Source of the DNA: Ancylobacter aquaticus
Lineage (GTDB): Bacteria > Pseudomonadota > Alphaproteobacteria > Rhizobiales > Xanthobacteraceae
Assembly: GCF_004339465.1 (NCBI RefSeq)
Contig: NZ_SMFY01000002.1
Span: 310,001 to 374,000 of the forward strand
Reading direction: 5' to 3'
DNA length: 64,000 bases
Shown here piece by piece: positions 55,289 through 63,691 of this stretch (position 1 is its first letter; each line of letters opens with the position of its first letter). The notes below the pieces were generated by a model that saw only the letters and a list, made by a program, of their open reading frames with translations, had not been told where the DNA came from and did not search any database. The translations under genes were made by a program, and so were the position numbers.

Positions 55289-56354
55289 GCTCGAACGGCA
55301 GGAGAACATCTCTCCGCTGCGCCACGCGATGGCGCCTGTCGTCGCGGCGCTGGTGACGCTGGTGGTGGGTGCGGTGATGTTCGTCGTGCTGGGGCACGAT
55401 CCGCTGCGCGCCTTCACGATCTATTTCATCGAGCCACTCGGCGACGCCTACATGCTGCAGGAACTGGTGGTGAAGGCCTCGCCCCTGCTGCTCATCGGCA
55501 TCGGGCTCGCCTTCTGCTACCGCGCCAACCGCTGGAACATCGGTGCCGAGGGCCAGTATGTCGCCGGGGCGGTGCTGGGTTCCTGGCTGGCGCTGGCCAC
55601 CCAGGGCACCGAGGCCGGCCCGTGGGTGCTGCCGGCCATGCTGGTGCTGGGGGCCATCGGCGGCGCGCTGTGGGGGCTGATCCCCGCTTTCCTGCGGGTG
55701 CGCTTCGGCGCCAGCGAAATCCTCACCAGCCTCATGCTGGTCTATGTCGCCCAGCTCGGGCTCGACTATCTCGTGCGTGGCCCCTGGCGCGACCCGCAGG
55801 GCTTCAACTTTCCCCAGAGCGTCACCTTCGACGATGTGGCGCTGATGCCGCTGCTGATGGGCGAGGGGCGACTGCATGGCGGTATCATCATCGCGCTGCT
55901 GGCGGTGGTCGCCGCCACCTTCGTGCTGGGCCGCACGCTGATCGGGTTTTCCATCGAACTTGCCGGCTCGGCGCCGCGCGCTGCCGCCTTCGCGGGCTTT
56001 GACGAAAAGCGCGTGACCTATGGCGTGTTCGCCGTTTCCGGCGCGCTGGCGGGCGTGGCGGGGATCATCGAGGTCGCCGGACCGATCGGCCAGTTGCAGC
56101 CCACCATCTCGCCCGGCTACGGCTTCACCGCCATCATCGCCGCCATGCTCGGCCGGTTGCACCCGGTGGGCATTCTGGTGGCGAGCCTGGTGCTGGCGCT
56201 GACCTATATCGGCGGCGAGGCGGCGCAGATCACCATGCGGCTGCCCTTCGACGTGACGCGGGTGTTCCAGGGCACGCTGCTGATTGCCATCCTCGCGGCC
56301 GATATTCTGGTGCGCTACCGCATCCGCCGGGTGGAGGGAACGACCCATGCTTGA
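55278..56354 (+). CDS. BMP-type ABC transporter permease 1
   Basis: The 358-residue integral membrane protein has eight or more helices and the family pattern LIGIGLAFCYRANRWNIGAEGQYVAGA, followed by RVRFGASEILTSLMLVYVAQ and the C-terminal PGYGFTAIIAAMLGRLHPVGI. It overlaps the ATPase gene upstream and the second permease downstream (ATG inside its last codons), so translation of all three is coupled. It forms half of the membrane channel. Confidence 0.9.
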   Translation: MPLRLERQENISPLRHAMAPVVAALVTLVVGAVMFVVLGHDPLRAFTIYFIEPLGDAYMLQELVVKASPLLLIGIGLAFCYRANRWNIGAEGQYVAGAVLGSWLALATQGTEAGPWVLPAMLVLGAIGGALWGLIPAFLRVRFGASEILTSLMLVYVAQLGLDYLVRGPWRDPQGFNFPQSVTFDDVALMPLLMGEGRLHGGIIIALLAVVAATFVLGRTLIGFSIELAGSAPRAAAFAGFDEKRVTYGVFAVSGALAGVAGIIEVAGPIGQLQPTISPGYGFTAIIAAMLGRLHPVGILVASLVLALTYIGGEAAQITMRLPFDVTRVFQGTLLIAILAADILVRYRIRRVEGTTHA

Positions 56355-57270
56355 CGCGGCGATCATAGGCGCGGTTCTCGCCAGCGTCGTGGCGGCGGCG
56401 ACAACGCTTCTGCTGGCCTCCCTCGGCGAACTGGTGGCCGAGCGCGCCGGCACGCTGAACCTTGGCGTCGAGGGCATGATGATCGTCGGGGCGGCGGTCG
56501 GCTATGCCACGGCCTATGGCTCAGGCAGCCTGCTCCTCGGGACAGTGGCGGCGGTGCTGGCCGGCATGGCGCTGTCGCTGGTCTTCGCCGGCCTCGCCAT
56601 CTGGCTGGCCACCAATCAGGTTGCGTCGGGCCTCGCCACGACAATTCTGGGCCTCGGCCTCGCCGGGCTCATCGGCGCCGGTTTCGTCGGCACCCAGCTC
56701 GACGGTGCCCCGCAGTTGCACATTGCCGGGCTGACCGAGTTGCCGGTGGTCGGCAAGGCGCTGTTCGGGCAGGACGCCTTCGTCTACGTCTCGTTCCTGC
56801 TGCTGGCGGCGGTGGCCTACACGCTGGCGCGCACGCGGATCGGCCTCGTGCTGCGCGCGGTGGGCGAGAACCACGCGGCGGCACATGCGCTCGGCCACCC
56901 GGTGCGCGGCATCCGCACGCTGGCGGTGATGTTCGGCGGCGCCTGCGCCGGGCTCGCCGGGGCGCACCTGTCCCTCGCCTACACCCCTTTCTGGGCCAGC
57001 GACATGACCGCCGGGCGCGGCTGGATTGCACTCGCCCTCGTCGTCTTCTCCGCCTGGCGGCCGCTCTGGCTGCTGGCCGGCGCCTATCTGTTCGGCGCGG
57101 TCTCGATCTTGCAACTGCACGTGCAGGGGTTCGGGCTGGGGATTCCCTCGCAGTTCCTGTCGGCGCTGCCCTATCTGGCGACGATCATCGCGCTGGTCGT
57201 CATCTCGGCGCTGAAACATGGGCGGGGCGCTCCCGCCTCGCTCGGCGTGCCTTTCGTGCCCGATCGCTGA
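56347..57270 (+). CDS. BMP-type ABC transporter permease 2
   Basis: The 307-residue membrane protein has about nine helices and the pattern LGELVAERAGTLNLGVEGMMIVGA near the N-terminus, with RTRIGLVLRAVGENHAAAHALGHPV and FWASDMTAGRGWIALALVVF further on. It overlaps the first permease gene by eight bases and precedes the binding-protein gene by 99 bases. It pairs with permease 1. Confidence 0.9.
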   Translation: MLDAAIIGAVLASVVAAATTLLLASLGELVAERAGTLNLGVEGMMIVGAAVGYATAYGSGSLLLGTVAAVLAGMALSLVFAGLAIWLATNQVASGLATTILGLGLAGLIGAGFVGTQLDGAPQLHIAGLTELPVVGKALFGQDAFVYVSFLLLAAVAYTLARTRIGLVLRAVGENHAAAHALGHPVRGIRTLAVMFGGACAGLAGAHLSLAYTPFWASDMTAGRGWIALALVVFSAWRPLWLLAGAYLFGAVSILQLHVQGFGLGIPSQFLSALPYLATIIALVVISALKHGRGAPASLGVPFVPDR

Positions 57271-57369
57271 GCACGACATACGGGTCGCGTCATGGCGGCC
57301 TCCCGGCGCGCGAGGCGGTCGCGCACGCTGGTGATCCTTCCGGCCGCGATTGATGGAGCGGAGACGTTC

Positions 57370-58455
57370 ATGCGCAAGATTCTCTCCATGGCGGTGGCCA
57401 TCGCCTCGGGGCTCGGCCTCGCTGGTGCCGGCCTGCCAGCCGCACAGGCGGCGGAAAAGCTGAAGGCGGCCTGGGTCTATGTCGGGCCGGTCGGCGATTT
57501 CGGCTGGTCGTACCAGCACGACCAGGGCCGCAAGGCGGTCGAGAAGGCGCTGGGCGACAAGGTGGAAACCACGTTCGTCGAGAATGTGGCCGAAGGCCCC
57601 GACGCCGAGCGCGTCATCGAGCAGTTGGCCCGGGCCGGCAACAAGCTGATCTTCACCACCTCCTTCGGCTTCATGGAGCCGACTCTCAAGGTGGCCAAGC
57701 GCCATCCCAACGTGATGTTCGAGCACGCCACCGGCTTCAAGCGGGCCAAGAACGTCTCCACCTACAACGCCAAGTTCCACGAGGGCCGCTACATCATTGG
57801 CCAGATCGCGGCGAAGATGTCGAAGACCGGGACGATCGGCTATATCGCCTCGTTCCCGATCCCCGAGGTCATTGCCGGCATCAACGCGATGATGCTCGGG
57901 GCGCAGTCGGTCAATCCCGACATGAAGATCAAGATCGTCTGGGTGAATTCCTGGTTCGACCCGGCCAAGGAATCCGACGCGGCAAAGGCGCTGATCGACC
58001 AGGGCGCCGACGTGATCGCCCAGCACACCGACAGCCCCGCCGCCATGCAGGCGGCCGAGGGGCGCGACGTGGTGGCGTTCGGCCAGTCCTCCGACATGAT
58101 CAAGTTCGGCCCGGATTCGCAGCTCACCGCCATCGTCGACGACTGGTCGCCCTATTACATCGAGCGCACGCAGGCGGTGCTGGACGGCACCTGGACCTCC
58201 TCCGACGTCTGGGGCGGGATCAAGGATGGCGAGGTCGTCATGGCCCCCTACACCAACATGCCCGATGACGTGAAGAAGATGGCCGAGACGACGCAGGCGG
58301 CGATCGTCGCGGGCACGCTCCACCCCTTCAAGGGCCCGATCTCCAAGCAGGACGGCACGCTTGTGGTGAAGGAAGGCGAGGCGCTGGCCGACAAGGACAT
58401 CCTTTCAATGAACTGGTACGTGAAGGGCATCGATGACAAGGTGCCCGGCCAATAG
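57370..58455 (+). CDS. BMP family ABC transporter substrate-binding protein
   Basis: The 361-residue periplasmic protein has a signal peptide (KILSMAVAIASGLGLAGAG, cleavage near AQA) and the BMP/PnrA-like pattern: AAWVYVGPVGDFGWSYQHDQGRKAVEK, FTTSFGFMEPTLKVAKRHP, and DVIAQHTDSPAAMQAAE. BMP proteins bind nucleosides or related molecules. GGAGA precedes the ATG at 57370; the longer frame from 57292 is rejected. A 10-bp perfect hairpin follows the gene. Confidence 0.92.
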   Translation: MRKILSMAVAIASGLGLAGAGLPAAQAAEKLKAAWVYVGPVGDFGWSYQHDQGRKAVEKALGDKVETTFVENVAEGPDAERVIEQLARAGNKLIFTTSFGFMEPTLKVAKRHPNVMFEHATGFKRAKNVSTYNAKFHEGRYIIGQIAAKMSKTGTIGYIASFPIPEVIAGINAMMLGAQSVNPDMKIKIVWVNSWFDPAKESDAAKALIDQGADVIAQHTDSPAAMQAAEGRDVVAFGQSSDMIKFGPDSQLTAIVDDWSPYYIERTQAVLDGTWTSSDVWGGIKDGEVVMAPYTNMPDDVKKMAETTQAAIVAGTLHPFKGPISKQDGTLVVKEGEALADKDILSMNWYVKGIDDKVPGQ

Positions 58456-58490
58456 GCCCTTTAAGCAGGTCCTGACACTCGAACCGGACA

Positions 58491-58513
58491 GGCGGCGTGG
58501 GCTCCACGCCGCC
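58491..58513. terminator. Strong GC hairpin after the binding-protein gene
   Basis: GGCGGCGTGG (58491-58500) and CCACGCCGCC (58504-58513) form a perfect 10-bp stem with loop GCT, 36 bases after the stop of the BMP-binding-protein gene. No T tract follows. Its place resembles the hairpin after the other binding-protein gene at 7801-7832. Confidence 0.6.
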
Positions 58514-58607
58514 CTCGTTGCCAAAGGTGGCGCCATATGCGATTGCGCTTGTGCAGGAGCGTGGCCCTCATGGCCGGCCGCGCGGCCGGAGGCGCAGTGT
58601 CGACCCT

Positions 58608-59888
58608 ATGACGATCCCCGTGGATATCGCGGCTCTCAGCGCCCGCGCGGCGGCGATGATCGAGGCGCTCGGTGCGATCTCCTCGACGCCGGACAGTCTC
58701 ACCCGTCTCTTCCTGACGCCCGAACACCGGCGCGCCGCAGATCTCGTCGCCGGCTGGATGGGCGAGGCCGGCCTCGGGGTCAGCGAGGATGCGCTCGGCA
58801 CGGTGCGGGGCTCCTGGCATCCCGCCGGCCCGCAGGCGCCGCGCCTGCTCATCGGCTCGCACATCGACACGGTGGTGAATGGCGGCAAGTATGACGGCTC
58901 GCTGGGCGTCATTCTGGGCATTCTCGCCGTCGAGGCCGTCGCCCGGAGCGGGCTCGCGCCGGCCTATGGGATAGACGTGCTTGCCTTCGGCGACGAGGAG
59001 GGGACGCGCTTTCCCACCACGCTGTCCTCCTCGGCCGCCTGCGCCGGCGTGTTCCTGCCCTCCAGCCTCGACGCGCGGGATGGCGACGGCATCAGCCTCG
59101 CCGAGGCGCTTCGGGCCTATGGCACGAATCCCGACGACATCGCCGCGAGCGCCTATGACCCCTCGCGCGTGCTCGCCTATATCGAGGCGCATATCGAGCA
59201 GGGGCCGGTGCTGGAGGCCGAGGGCGTGCCGCTCGGCGTCGTCACCGCCATTGCCGGCGCCTCGCGCCTGTCCGTCACCGTCACCGGCGAGGCCGGCCAT
59301 GCGGGCACTGTTCCCATGCGCCTGCGCCGCGACGCGCTTGCCGGCGCCGCCGAGATGGCGCTCGCCATCGAGCGCCTCGCCCGCGCCGGCACGGATGGCA
59401 TGGTGGCCACCGTCGGGCGCATGCATGTCGAGCCCGGCTCGGTCAATGTCATCCCGTCGCGCGTGGTATTCACCGTCGATCTGCGCTCGGCATCGGACGC
59501 TTCCCGCCGCGCGGCGCTGACGCAGTTCGGGCGGGACGCGCACCGCATTGCCGAGCAGCGCGGCCTCGGCGTGGTCATTTCAGCCTTTCACGAGGTGGCG
59601 ACCGTGCCGTGCTACCGGGATATTCAGCTGCGGCTGAGCGATGCCGTCTCCACGCTCGGCCAGCGCGCGCCCTTGCTGCCCTCCGGCGCCGGCCATGACG
59701 GGCAGGCCATGGCCAAGCTCTGCCCGGTCGGCATGCTGTTCGTCCGCTGCAAGGGTGGCATCAGCCACAACCCGGCGGAATATGCGTCGCCCGAGGACAT
59801 GGGGATGGCGGCGGCCGCGCTCATCCGTTTCATCGAGCGATTTCAACAGCCCCCTTTCAATGGCGGCACAAGCGGAGCACGAATGTGA
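58608..59888 (+). CDS. M20-type Zn-dependent amidohydrolase (allantoate amidohydrolase / carbamoylase family)
   Basis: The 426-residue metalloenzyme belongs to the hydantoinase/carbamoylase and AllC group, which cleaves N-carbamoyl or ureido bonds. Metal-binding blocks are GSHIDTVVNGGKYDGSLGV, FGDEEGTRF and HIEQGPVLEAEG, with the dimerisation-domain histidine in GEAGHAGTVPM and the C-terminal histidine in GGISHNPAEY. ATG 58608 gives the usual length; the frame extends upstream to 58497 without homology. Its stop overlaps the GTG start of the next hydrolase. In this operon it probably acts on the imported compound, which is inference. Confidence 0.88.
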   Translation: MTIPVDIAALSARAAAMIEALGAISSTPDSLTRLFLTPEHRRAADLVAGWMGEAGLGVSEDALGTVRGSWHPAGPQAPRLLIGSHIDTVVNGGKYDGSLGVILGILAVEAVARSGLAPAYGIDVLAFGDEEGTRFPTTLSSSAACAGVFLPSSLDARDGDGISLAEALRAYGTNPDDIAASAYDPSRVLAYIEAHIEQGPVLEAEGVPLGVVTAIAGASRLSVTVTGEAGHAGTVPMRLRRDALAGAAEMALAIERLARAGTDGMVATVGRMHVEPGSVNVIPSRVVFTVDLRSASDASRRAALTQFGRDAHRIAEQRGLGVVISAFHEVATVPCYRDIQLRLSDAVSTLGQRAPLLPSGAGHDGQAMAKLCPVGMLFVRCKGGISHNPAEYASPEDMGMAAAALIRFIERFQQPPFNGGTSGARM

Positions 59889-61102
59889 GCAGTTCCGGCG
59901 ACGACGACAGTCTGGCGCGCGAGGTCGATTTCCTCAAGGCGCTGGTGCGCGTACCCAGCGACAACCCGCCGGGCGACTGCGCGCCCCATGCTGAGATTGC
60001 CGGACGGCTGCTCGAAGAGCTGGGCTTCGAGGTGGAACGCCACGCGGTGCCGGAGCCCTATGTGCTGGCGCATGGGATGAAATCCGTCGTCAACCTCATC
60101 GTCCGAGAGCGCTTCGGCAGCGGCAACGGGCCAGTGATCGCGCTCAACTCCCATGGCGACGTGGTGCCCCCCGGCGAGGGCTGGACCTATGATCCCTACG
60201 GCGCCGAAGAGCGGGGCGGGGCGATCTACGGGCGCGGCGCGGCGGTGTCGAAATCCGACTTTGCCACCTATGCCTTCGCGCTGCTGGCGCTGAAGGAACG
60301 GCCGGAAGACCTCGACGGTACGGTCGAACTGCATTTCACCTATGACGAGGAAGCCGGCGGCTTTGTCGGCCCGCAATGGCTGCTGGAGCACGGGATCAGC
60401 AAGCCGGACCTCGCCATCTCGGCCGGCTTCTCCTATGCCGTCGTGATCGCCCATAATGGCGCCCTGCACCTGGAAATCGTGGTGCGCGGCAAGCAGGCGC
60501 ACGCCGCGATGCCGGAGACCGGGGCAGACGCGCTGGAGGCCGCGACCGGCATTCTCGACGCGATCTATGCCGAGCGCCGCCGCCTCAACGGCATCACCAG
60601 CGCAACGCCCGGAATCGGGTCGCCCAAGATCACGGTGGGGCTGATCTCCGGCGGCATCAACACCAATGTGGTGCCCGACCGCATCGTCATGCGCGTCGAC
60701 CGGCGGCTGACGCCGGAAGAGGATGGGGTGAGCGTCGAGGCGGAACTGCATGCGCTGGTGGAACGCGCGGTCGCCGGCCGCGCGGGCATCGAGGTCGAAT
60801 GCCGCCGCATCATCCTCGCCGAGCCGCTGCGCACGCTGCCGGGCACCGAGCGGCTGGTGGAGACGATCCAGAAGCACGCGGCCGTGGTGCTGGGCGAGAC
60901 ACCGCCGGCCACCGCCGTACCGCTCTACACGGATGCACGCCACTACACGGCGGCGGGGATCCCGACCGTGCTCTACGGCGCCGGGCCCCGCTCCATTCTG
61001 GAGGCCAACGCCCATGCCGCCGACGAGCATGTGCGGATCAGCGACCTCAAGGCCGCCACGCAGGTGATCGAAGCCACGCTGCGGGATCTGCTGAAACCGT
61101 GA
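59885..61102 (+). CDS. M20 family metallopeptidase (ArgE/DapE-like deacylase)
   Basis: The 405-residue enzyme shows the M20 metal motifs NSHGDVVPPGEGWTYDPY, YDEEAGGFVGPQWLLEHG, and the dimerisation-domain block GKQAHAAMPETGADALEA, with a C-terminal histidine in DARHYTAAGIPTVLYG. Members remove acyl groups from amino acids or cleave related amides. GTG at 59885 overlaps the stop of the preceding amidohydrolase (GTGA). It is the last gene of the BMP-transporter operon. The substrate is unknown. Confidence 0.88.
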   Translation: MSSSGDDDSLAREVDFLKALVRVPSDNPPGDCAPHAEIAGRLLEELGFEVERHAVPEPYVLAHGMKSVVNLIVRERFGSGNGPVIALNSHGDVVPPGEGWTYDPYGAEERGGAIYGRGAAVSKSDFATYAFALLALKERPEDLDGTVELHFTYDEEAGGFVGPQWLLEHGISKPDLAISAGFSYAVVIAHNGALHLEIVVRGKQAHAAMPETGADALEAATGILDAIYAERRRLNGITSATPGIGSPKITVGLISGGINTNVVPDRIVMRVDRRLTPEEDGVSVEAELHALVERAVAGRAGIEVECRRIILAEPLRTLPGTERLVETIQKHAAVVLGETPPATAVPLYTDARHYTAAGIPTVLYGAGPRSILEANAHAADEHVRISDLKAATQVIEATLRDLLKP

Positions 61103-61110
61103 GACGGGAG

Positions 61111-61135
61111 GGCGCCGCTGACCTGCTGCGGCGCC
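61111..61135. terminator. Bidirectional hairpin between convergent M20 and rimO genes
   Basis: GGCGCCGC (61111-61118) and GCGGCGCC (61128-61135) pair over 8 bp, with GGAG/CTCC flanks extending the stem past one bulge. It lies in the 54-base gap between two convergent stop codons; no T tract is seen. Confidence 0.5.
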
Positions 61136-61156
61136 TCCTGCGATAGCGCTGGGAGC

Positions 61157-62533
61157 TCAGTACCCCACCGCCGTGCCGTGCAGGTCATAGGCGTCGGCGC
61201 GCTCGATCTTGACGGTGACGATCTCGCCGACGCGCAGCGGACGGCGCGCCGCGACATGGACCACGCCGTCGATTTCCGGCGCGTCCGCCTTGGAGCGGCC
61301 GACCGCGACGGTGGGGCCGACCTTGTCGATGATGACCTGTTGGCGGCTGCCCACCTTGCGCTTGAGGCGGCGTGCGCTGACGCGCTGCTGCACTTCCATG
61401 AAGCGCTTCCAGCGCTCCTCCTTCACCTCGTCGGGGACCATCTGCGCGCCCAGCTCATTGGCGGGAGCGCCGGCGACCGGCTCATATTTGAAGCAGCCGA
61501 CACGGTCGAGTTCCGCCTCTTCGAGGAACGAGATCAGTTCCTCGAACTCGGCATCGGTCTCGCCGGGGAAGCCGACGATGAAGGTGGAACGCAGGGTGAG
61601 GTCCGGGCAGGCCGCCCGCCAGGCCAAGACGCGCGCCAGCGTCTTCTCGTTGGAAGCCGGGCGCTTCATGCGCTTCAGCACGGTGGGGGAGGCGTGCTGG
61701 AAGGGAATGTCGAGATAGGGGAGGATGACACCCTCGGCCATCAGGCCGATCACTTCGTCGACATGGGGATAGGGGTAGACATAGTGCATCCGCACCCAGG
61801 CCCCGAGCGTGCCGAGTTCGCGCGCGAGGTCGAAGAAGCGGGTGCGGACCTCGCGCGTCTCTCCCTGGCGGTCCTTCCACTGGCTCGGCGCGTAGCGCAA
61901 ATCGATGCCATAGGCGGACGTATCCTGCGAGATGACGAGGAGTTCCTTCACCCCGGCATTCACCAGCCGTTCCGCCTCGCGCAGCACATCGCCCGCCGGC
62001 CGGCTGACGAGATCGCCGCGCAGCTTGGGGATGATGCAGAAGGTGCAGCGATTGCTGCAACCCTCGGAAATCTTGAGGTAGGCATAGTGGCGCGGGGTGA
62101 GCTTGATGCCCTGCGGCGGCACCAAGTCGACGAAGGGATCGTGCTGCGGCGGCACCGCCTGGTGAACGGCGGCCAGCACGCTCTCATATTGCTGCGGCCC
62201 GGTGACGGCGAGCACACCGGGATGCACGTCGCGAATCTGCTCGGGCTCGGCGCCCATGCAGCCGGTGACGATGACCTTGCCGTTCTCCTTCAGCGCATCG
62301 CCGATGGCGGCGAGGCTTTCCGCCTTGGCACTGTCGAGAAAGCCGCAGGTATTGACGATCACGAGGTCGGCGCCCTGGTGATGGCGCGACAGCTCATAGC
62401 CTTCCGAGCGCAGGCTGGTGATGATGCGTTCGCTGTCGACCAGCGCCTTCGGGCAGCCGAGCGAGACGAAGGAGATGCGCGGCGCCTCACCGCGCGCGGG
62501 GGAGAGGGCGTCGGGGGACGCGATGTCAACCAT
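61157..62533 (-). CDS. rimO: Ribosomal protein S12 methylthiotransferase RimO
   Basis: RimO is a radical-SAM enzyme that methylthiolates an aspartate of ribosomal protein S12. The 458-residue protein has the UPF0004 domain ([24 protein letters not shown] and [10 protein letters not shown] hold its three cluster cysteines), the radical-SAM motif [11 protein letters not shown] and the C-terminal TRAM domain ending [16 protein letters not shown]. The ATG at 62533 is the most likely start, but no clear ribosome site is seen; 62554 is an alternative. Confidence 0.95.
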   Translation of the reverse strand: MVDIASPDALSPARGEAPRISFVSLGCPKALVDSERIITSLRSEGYELSRHHQGADLVIVNTCGFLDSAKAESLAAIGDALKENGKVIVTGCMGAEPEQIRDVHPGVLAVTGPQQYESVLAAVHQAVPPQHDPFVDLVPPQGIKLTPRHYAYLKISEGCSNRCTFCIIPKLRGDLVSRPAGDVLREAERLVNAGVKELLVISQDTSAYGIDLRYAPSQWKDRQGETREVRTRFFDLARELGTLGAWVRMHYVYPYPHVDEVIGLMAEGVILPYLDIPFQHASPTVLKRMKRPASNEKTLARVLAWRAACPDLTLRSTFIVGFPGETDAEFEELISFLEEAELDRVGCFKYEPVAGAPANELGAQMVPDEVKEERWKRFMEVQQRVSARRLKRKVGSRQQVIIDKVGPTVAVGRSKADAPEIDGVVHVAARRPLRVGEIVTVKIERADAYDLHGTAVGY

Positions 62534-62643
62534 GATCGGAAGGGTACCCGGCATTTCAGGATCGCGAGGCGTTACGGCACGCCGCACCATCCGTCAACTG
62601 CGCCGGGCGCGCGGCCGCCATGCCGCGCCCCCGAGGCGGGCTT

Positions 62644-62973
62644 TCAGGCCGCCTGATCTTCCACCGATTGGGCGAGGACGCTGTCGAACAGTTCGACCTC
62701 GGGATGGCCGAGATAGAGCGGCTTGTTGGCACCCGTGCTGCCATGGGCCTTGCGGAATGCCTCGGAGCGCGTCCACGCCTCGAAATCCGCCCGCGACGCC
62801 CATTGCGAGTGCGAGGCGTAGAGCGTGTGGTCGTCCTTGGTGGCGCCGCGCAGCAGATGGAAGGTCTTGAAGCCCGGCACGGTCTTCAAATGGCTGTCGC
62901 GCTCACGCCAGACGGTCTCGAAATCGGCTTCCGACCCGAGCTTTACCTTGAAGCGGTTCATTGCGAGAAACAT
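62644..62973 (-). CDS. Antibiotic-biosynthesis-monooxygenase fold protein, probable IsdG/HmuQ-type heme-degrading enzyme
   Basis: The 109-residue ABM-fold protein begins MFLAMNRFKVKLGSEADFE and has GFKTFHLLRG and TLYASHSQW. The catalytic triad of IsdG-type heme oxygenases (Asn, Trp, His) appears to be present as N6, W67 and H77, matching the spacing in IsdG. The pattern closely recalls rhizobial HmuQ, a heme-degrading enzyme. AGGAG lies seven bases before the ATG. No other heme-uptake gene is adjacent, so the role in iron release from heme is inferred from the family. Confidence 0.78.
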   Translation of the reverse strand: MFLAMNRFKVKLGSEADFETVWRERDSHLKTVPGFKTFHLLRGATKDDHTLYASHSQWASRADFEAWTRSEAFRKAHGSTGANKPLYLGHPEVELFDSVLAQSVEDQAA

Positions 62974-63060
62974 GGCGCACTCCTGTGTTGACCGGCGCAG
63001 CACACTTACCCCAATGGCCCCGCAAGGTCGATGCGGCGGAACGCCGGAAGAAGAACAGAC

Positions 63061-63086
63061 AAAAAAAGGGGCGGCTCGCGCCGCCC
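63061..63086 (-). terminator. Rho-independent terminator of the periplasmic-protein gene
   Basis: On the minus strand GGGCGGC and GCCGCCC (63080-63086 and 63069-63075) form a 7-bp stem with loop GCGA, followed by C and seven Ts (63061-63067). It ends the transcript of the gene at 63122-63691. Confidence 0.85.
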
Positions 63087-63121
63087 GCCAATATCCTGGA
63101 GAGACACTTCCGGGACAGGGC

Positions 63122-63691
63122 TTATTTCAGCTTGTCGACATCGATGCCGAAGGTGACAGCGCCGATCGCGACGTCCTTATCGGAAATGGTGACGCTGACC
63201 TGGGCGATCTTCTTGCCATCATCTTCCTCGACCTTGTCGACGAAGATGGCGTCAGGGCCGACGCCGTAGGACTTCTGCCACTTCGCCTCGTCGCCCTGCC
63301 AGAGGTCCGACGTGCCGTCGGTCTGGCCGACATTAAGGCCGCGATTGTCCATCACGAAGGCCTCGGTGATCACGCCGCCGGACGCTTCCTTCTTCTCGAT
63401 CAGGAATTCCGACAGCTTGTTCTTGCGAACGGGATCGACCACCGCCGGGTCCTTGGCGACCCACGCCTTGTCCAGCGCGATGATGTCTTCCTGCATCAGC
63501 CGCTTGTGCTTCTTGTTCGCCTCGACGATGGCGGCGATCACCACCGGATCGCTGAGCCAGGGCGTGATGCTCTTCTGCACATAGGCCGTCGCCGGCTTCA
63601 CATGCGCGGCCTCATCCTGCGCGAAGGCGGGGGCAACACTGAGAATGCTCGCCGCCGCGGCGAGCGCGACGAACCTGCTGTGAATGTTCAT
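63122..63691 (-). CDS. Small periplasmic protein, possibly a stand-alone Cache/PDC-like sensor domain
   Basis: The 189-residue product has a signal peptide (RFVALAAAASILSVAPAFAQ). The mature part starts with a helix (TAYVQKSITPWLSDPVVIAAIVEANKKH) and continues with FVMDNRGLNVGQTDGTSDLWQGDEAKWQKSYG and ISDKDVAIGAVTFGIDV. This pattern resembles PDC/Cache ligand-binding domains of sensors, but with no membrane anchor or signalling domain. GAGGAGG precedes the ATG. A clean terminator follows, so it is a monocistronic unit. The assignment is by pattern only. Confidence 0.75.
   Translation of the reverse strand: MNIHSRFVALAAAASILSVAPAFAQDEAAHVKPATAYVQKSITPWLSDPVVIAAIVEANKKHKRLMQEDIIALDKAWVAKDPAVVDPVRKNKLSEFLIEKKEASGGVITEAFVMDNRGLNVGQTDGTSDLWQGDEAKWQKSYGVGPDAIFVDKVEEDDGKKIAQVSVTISDKDVAIGAVTFGIDVDKLK

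Noticed and set aside
53411..55417. 668-codon antisense frame over the ABC ATPase
   Set aside because: Shadow of a gene with clear ABC motifs; no domain of its own.
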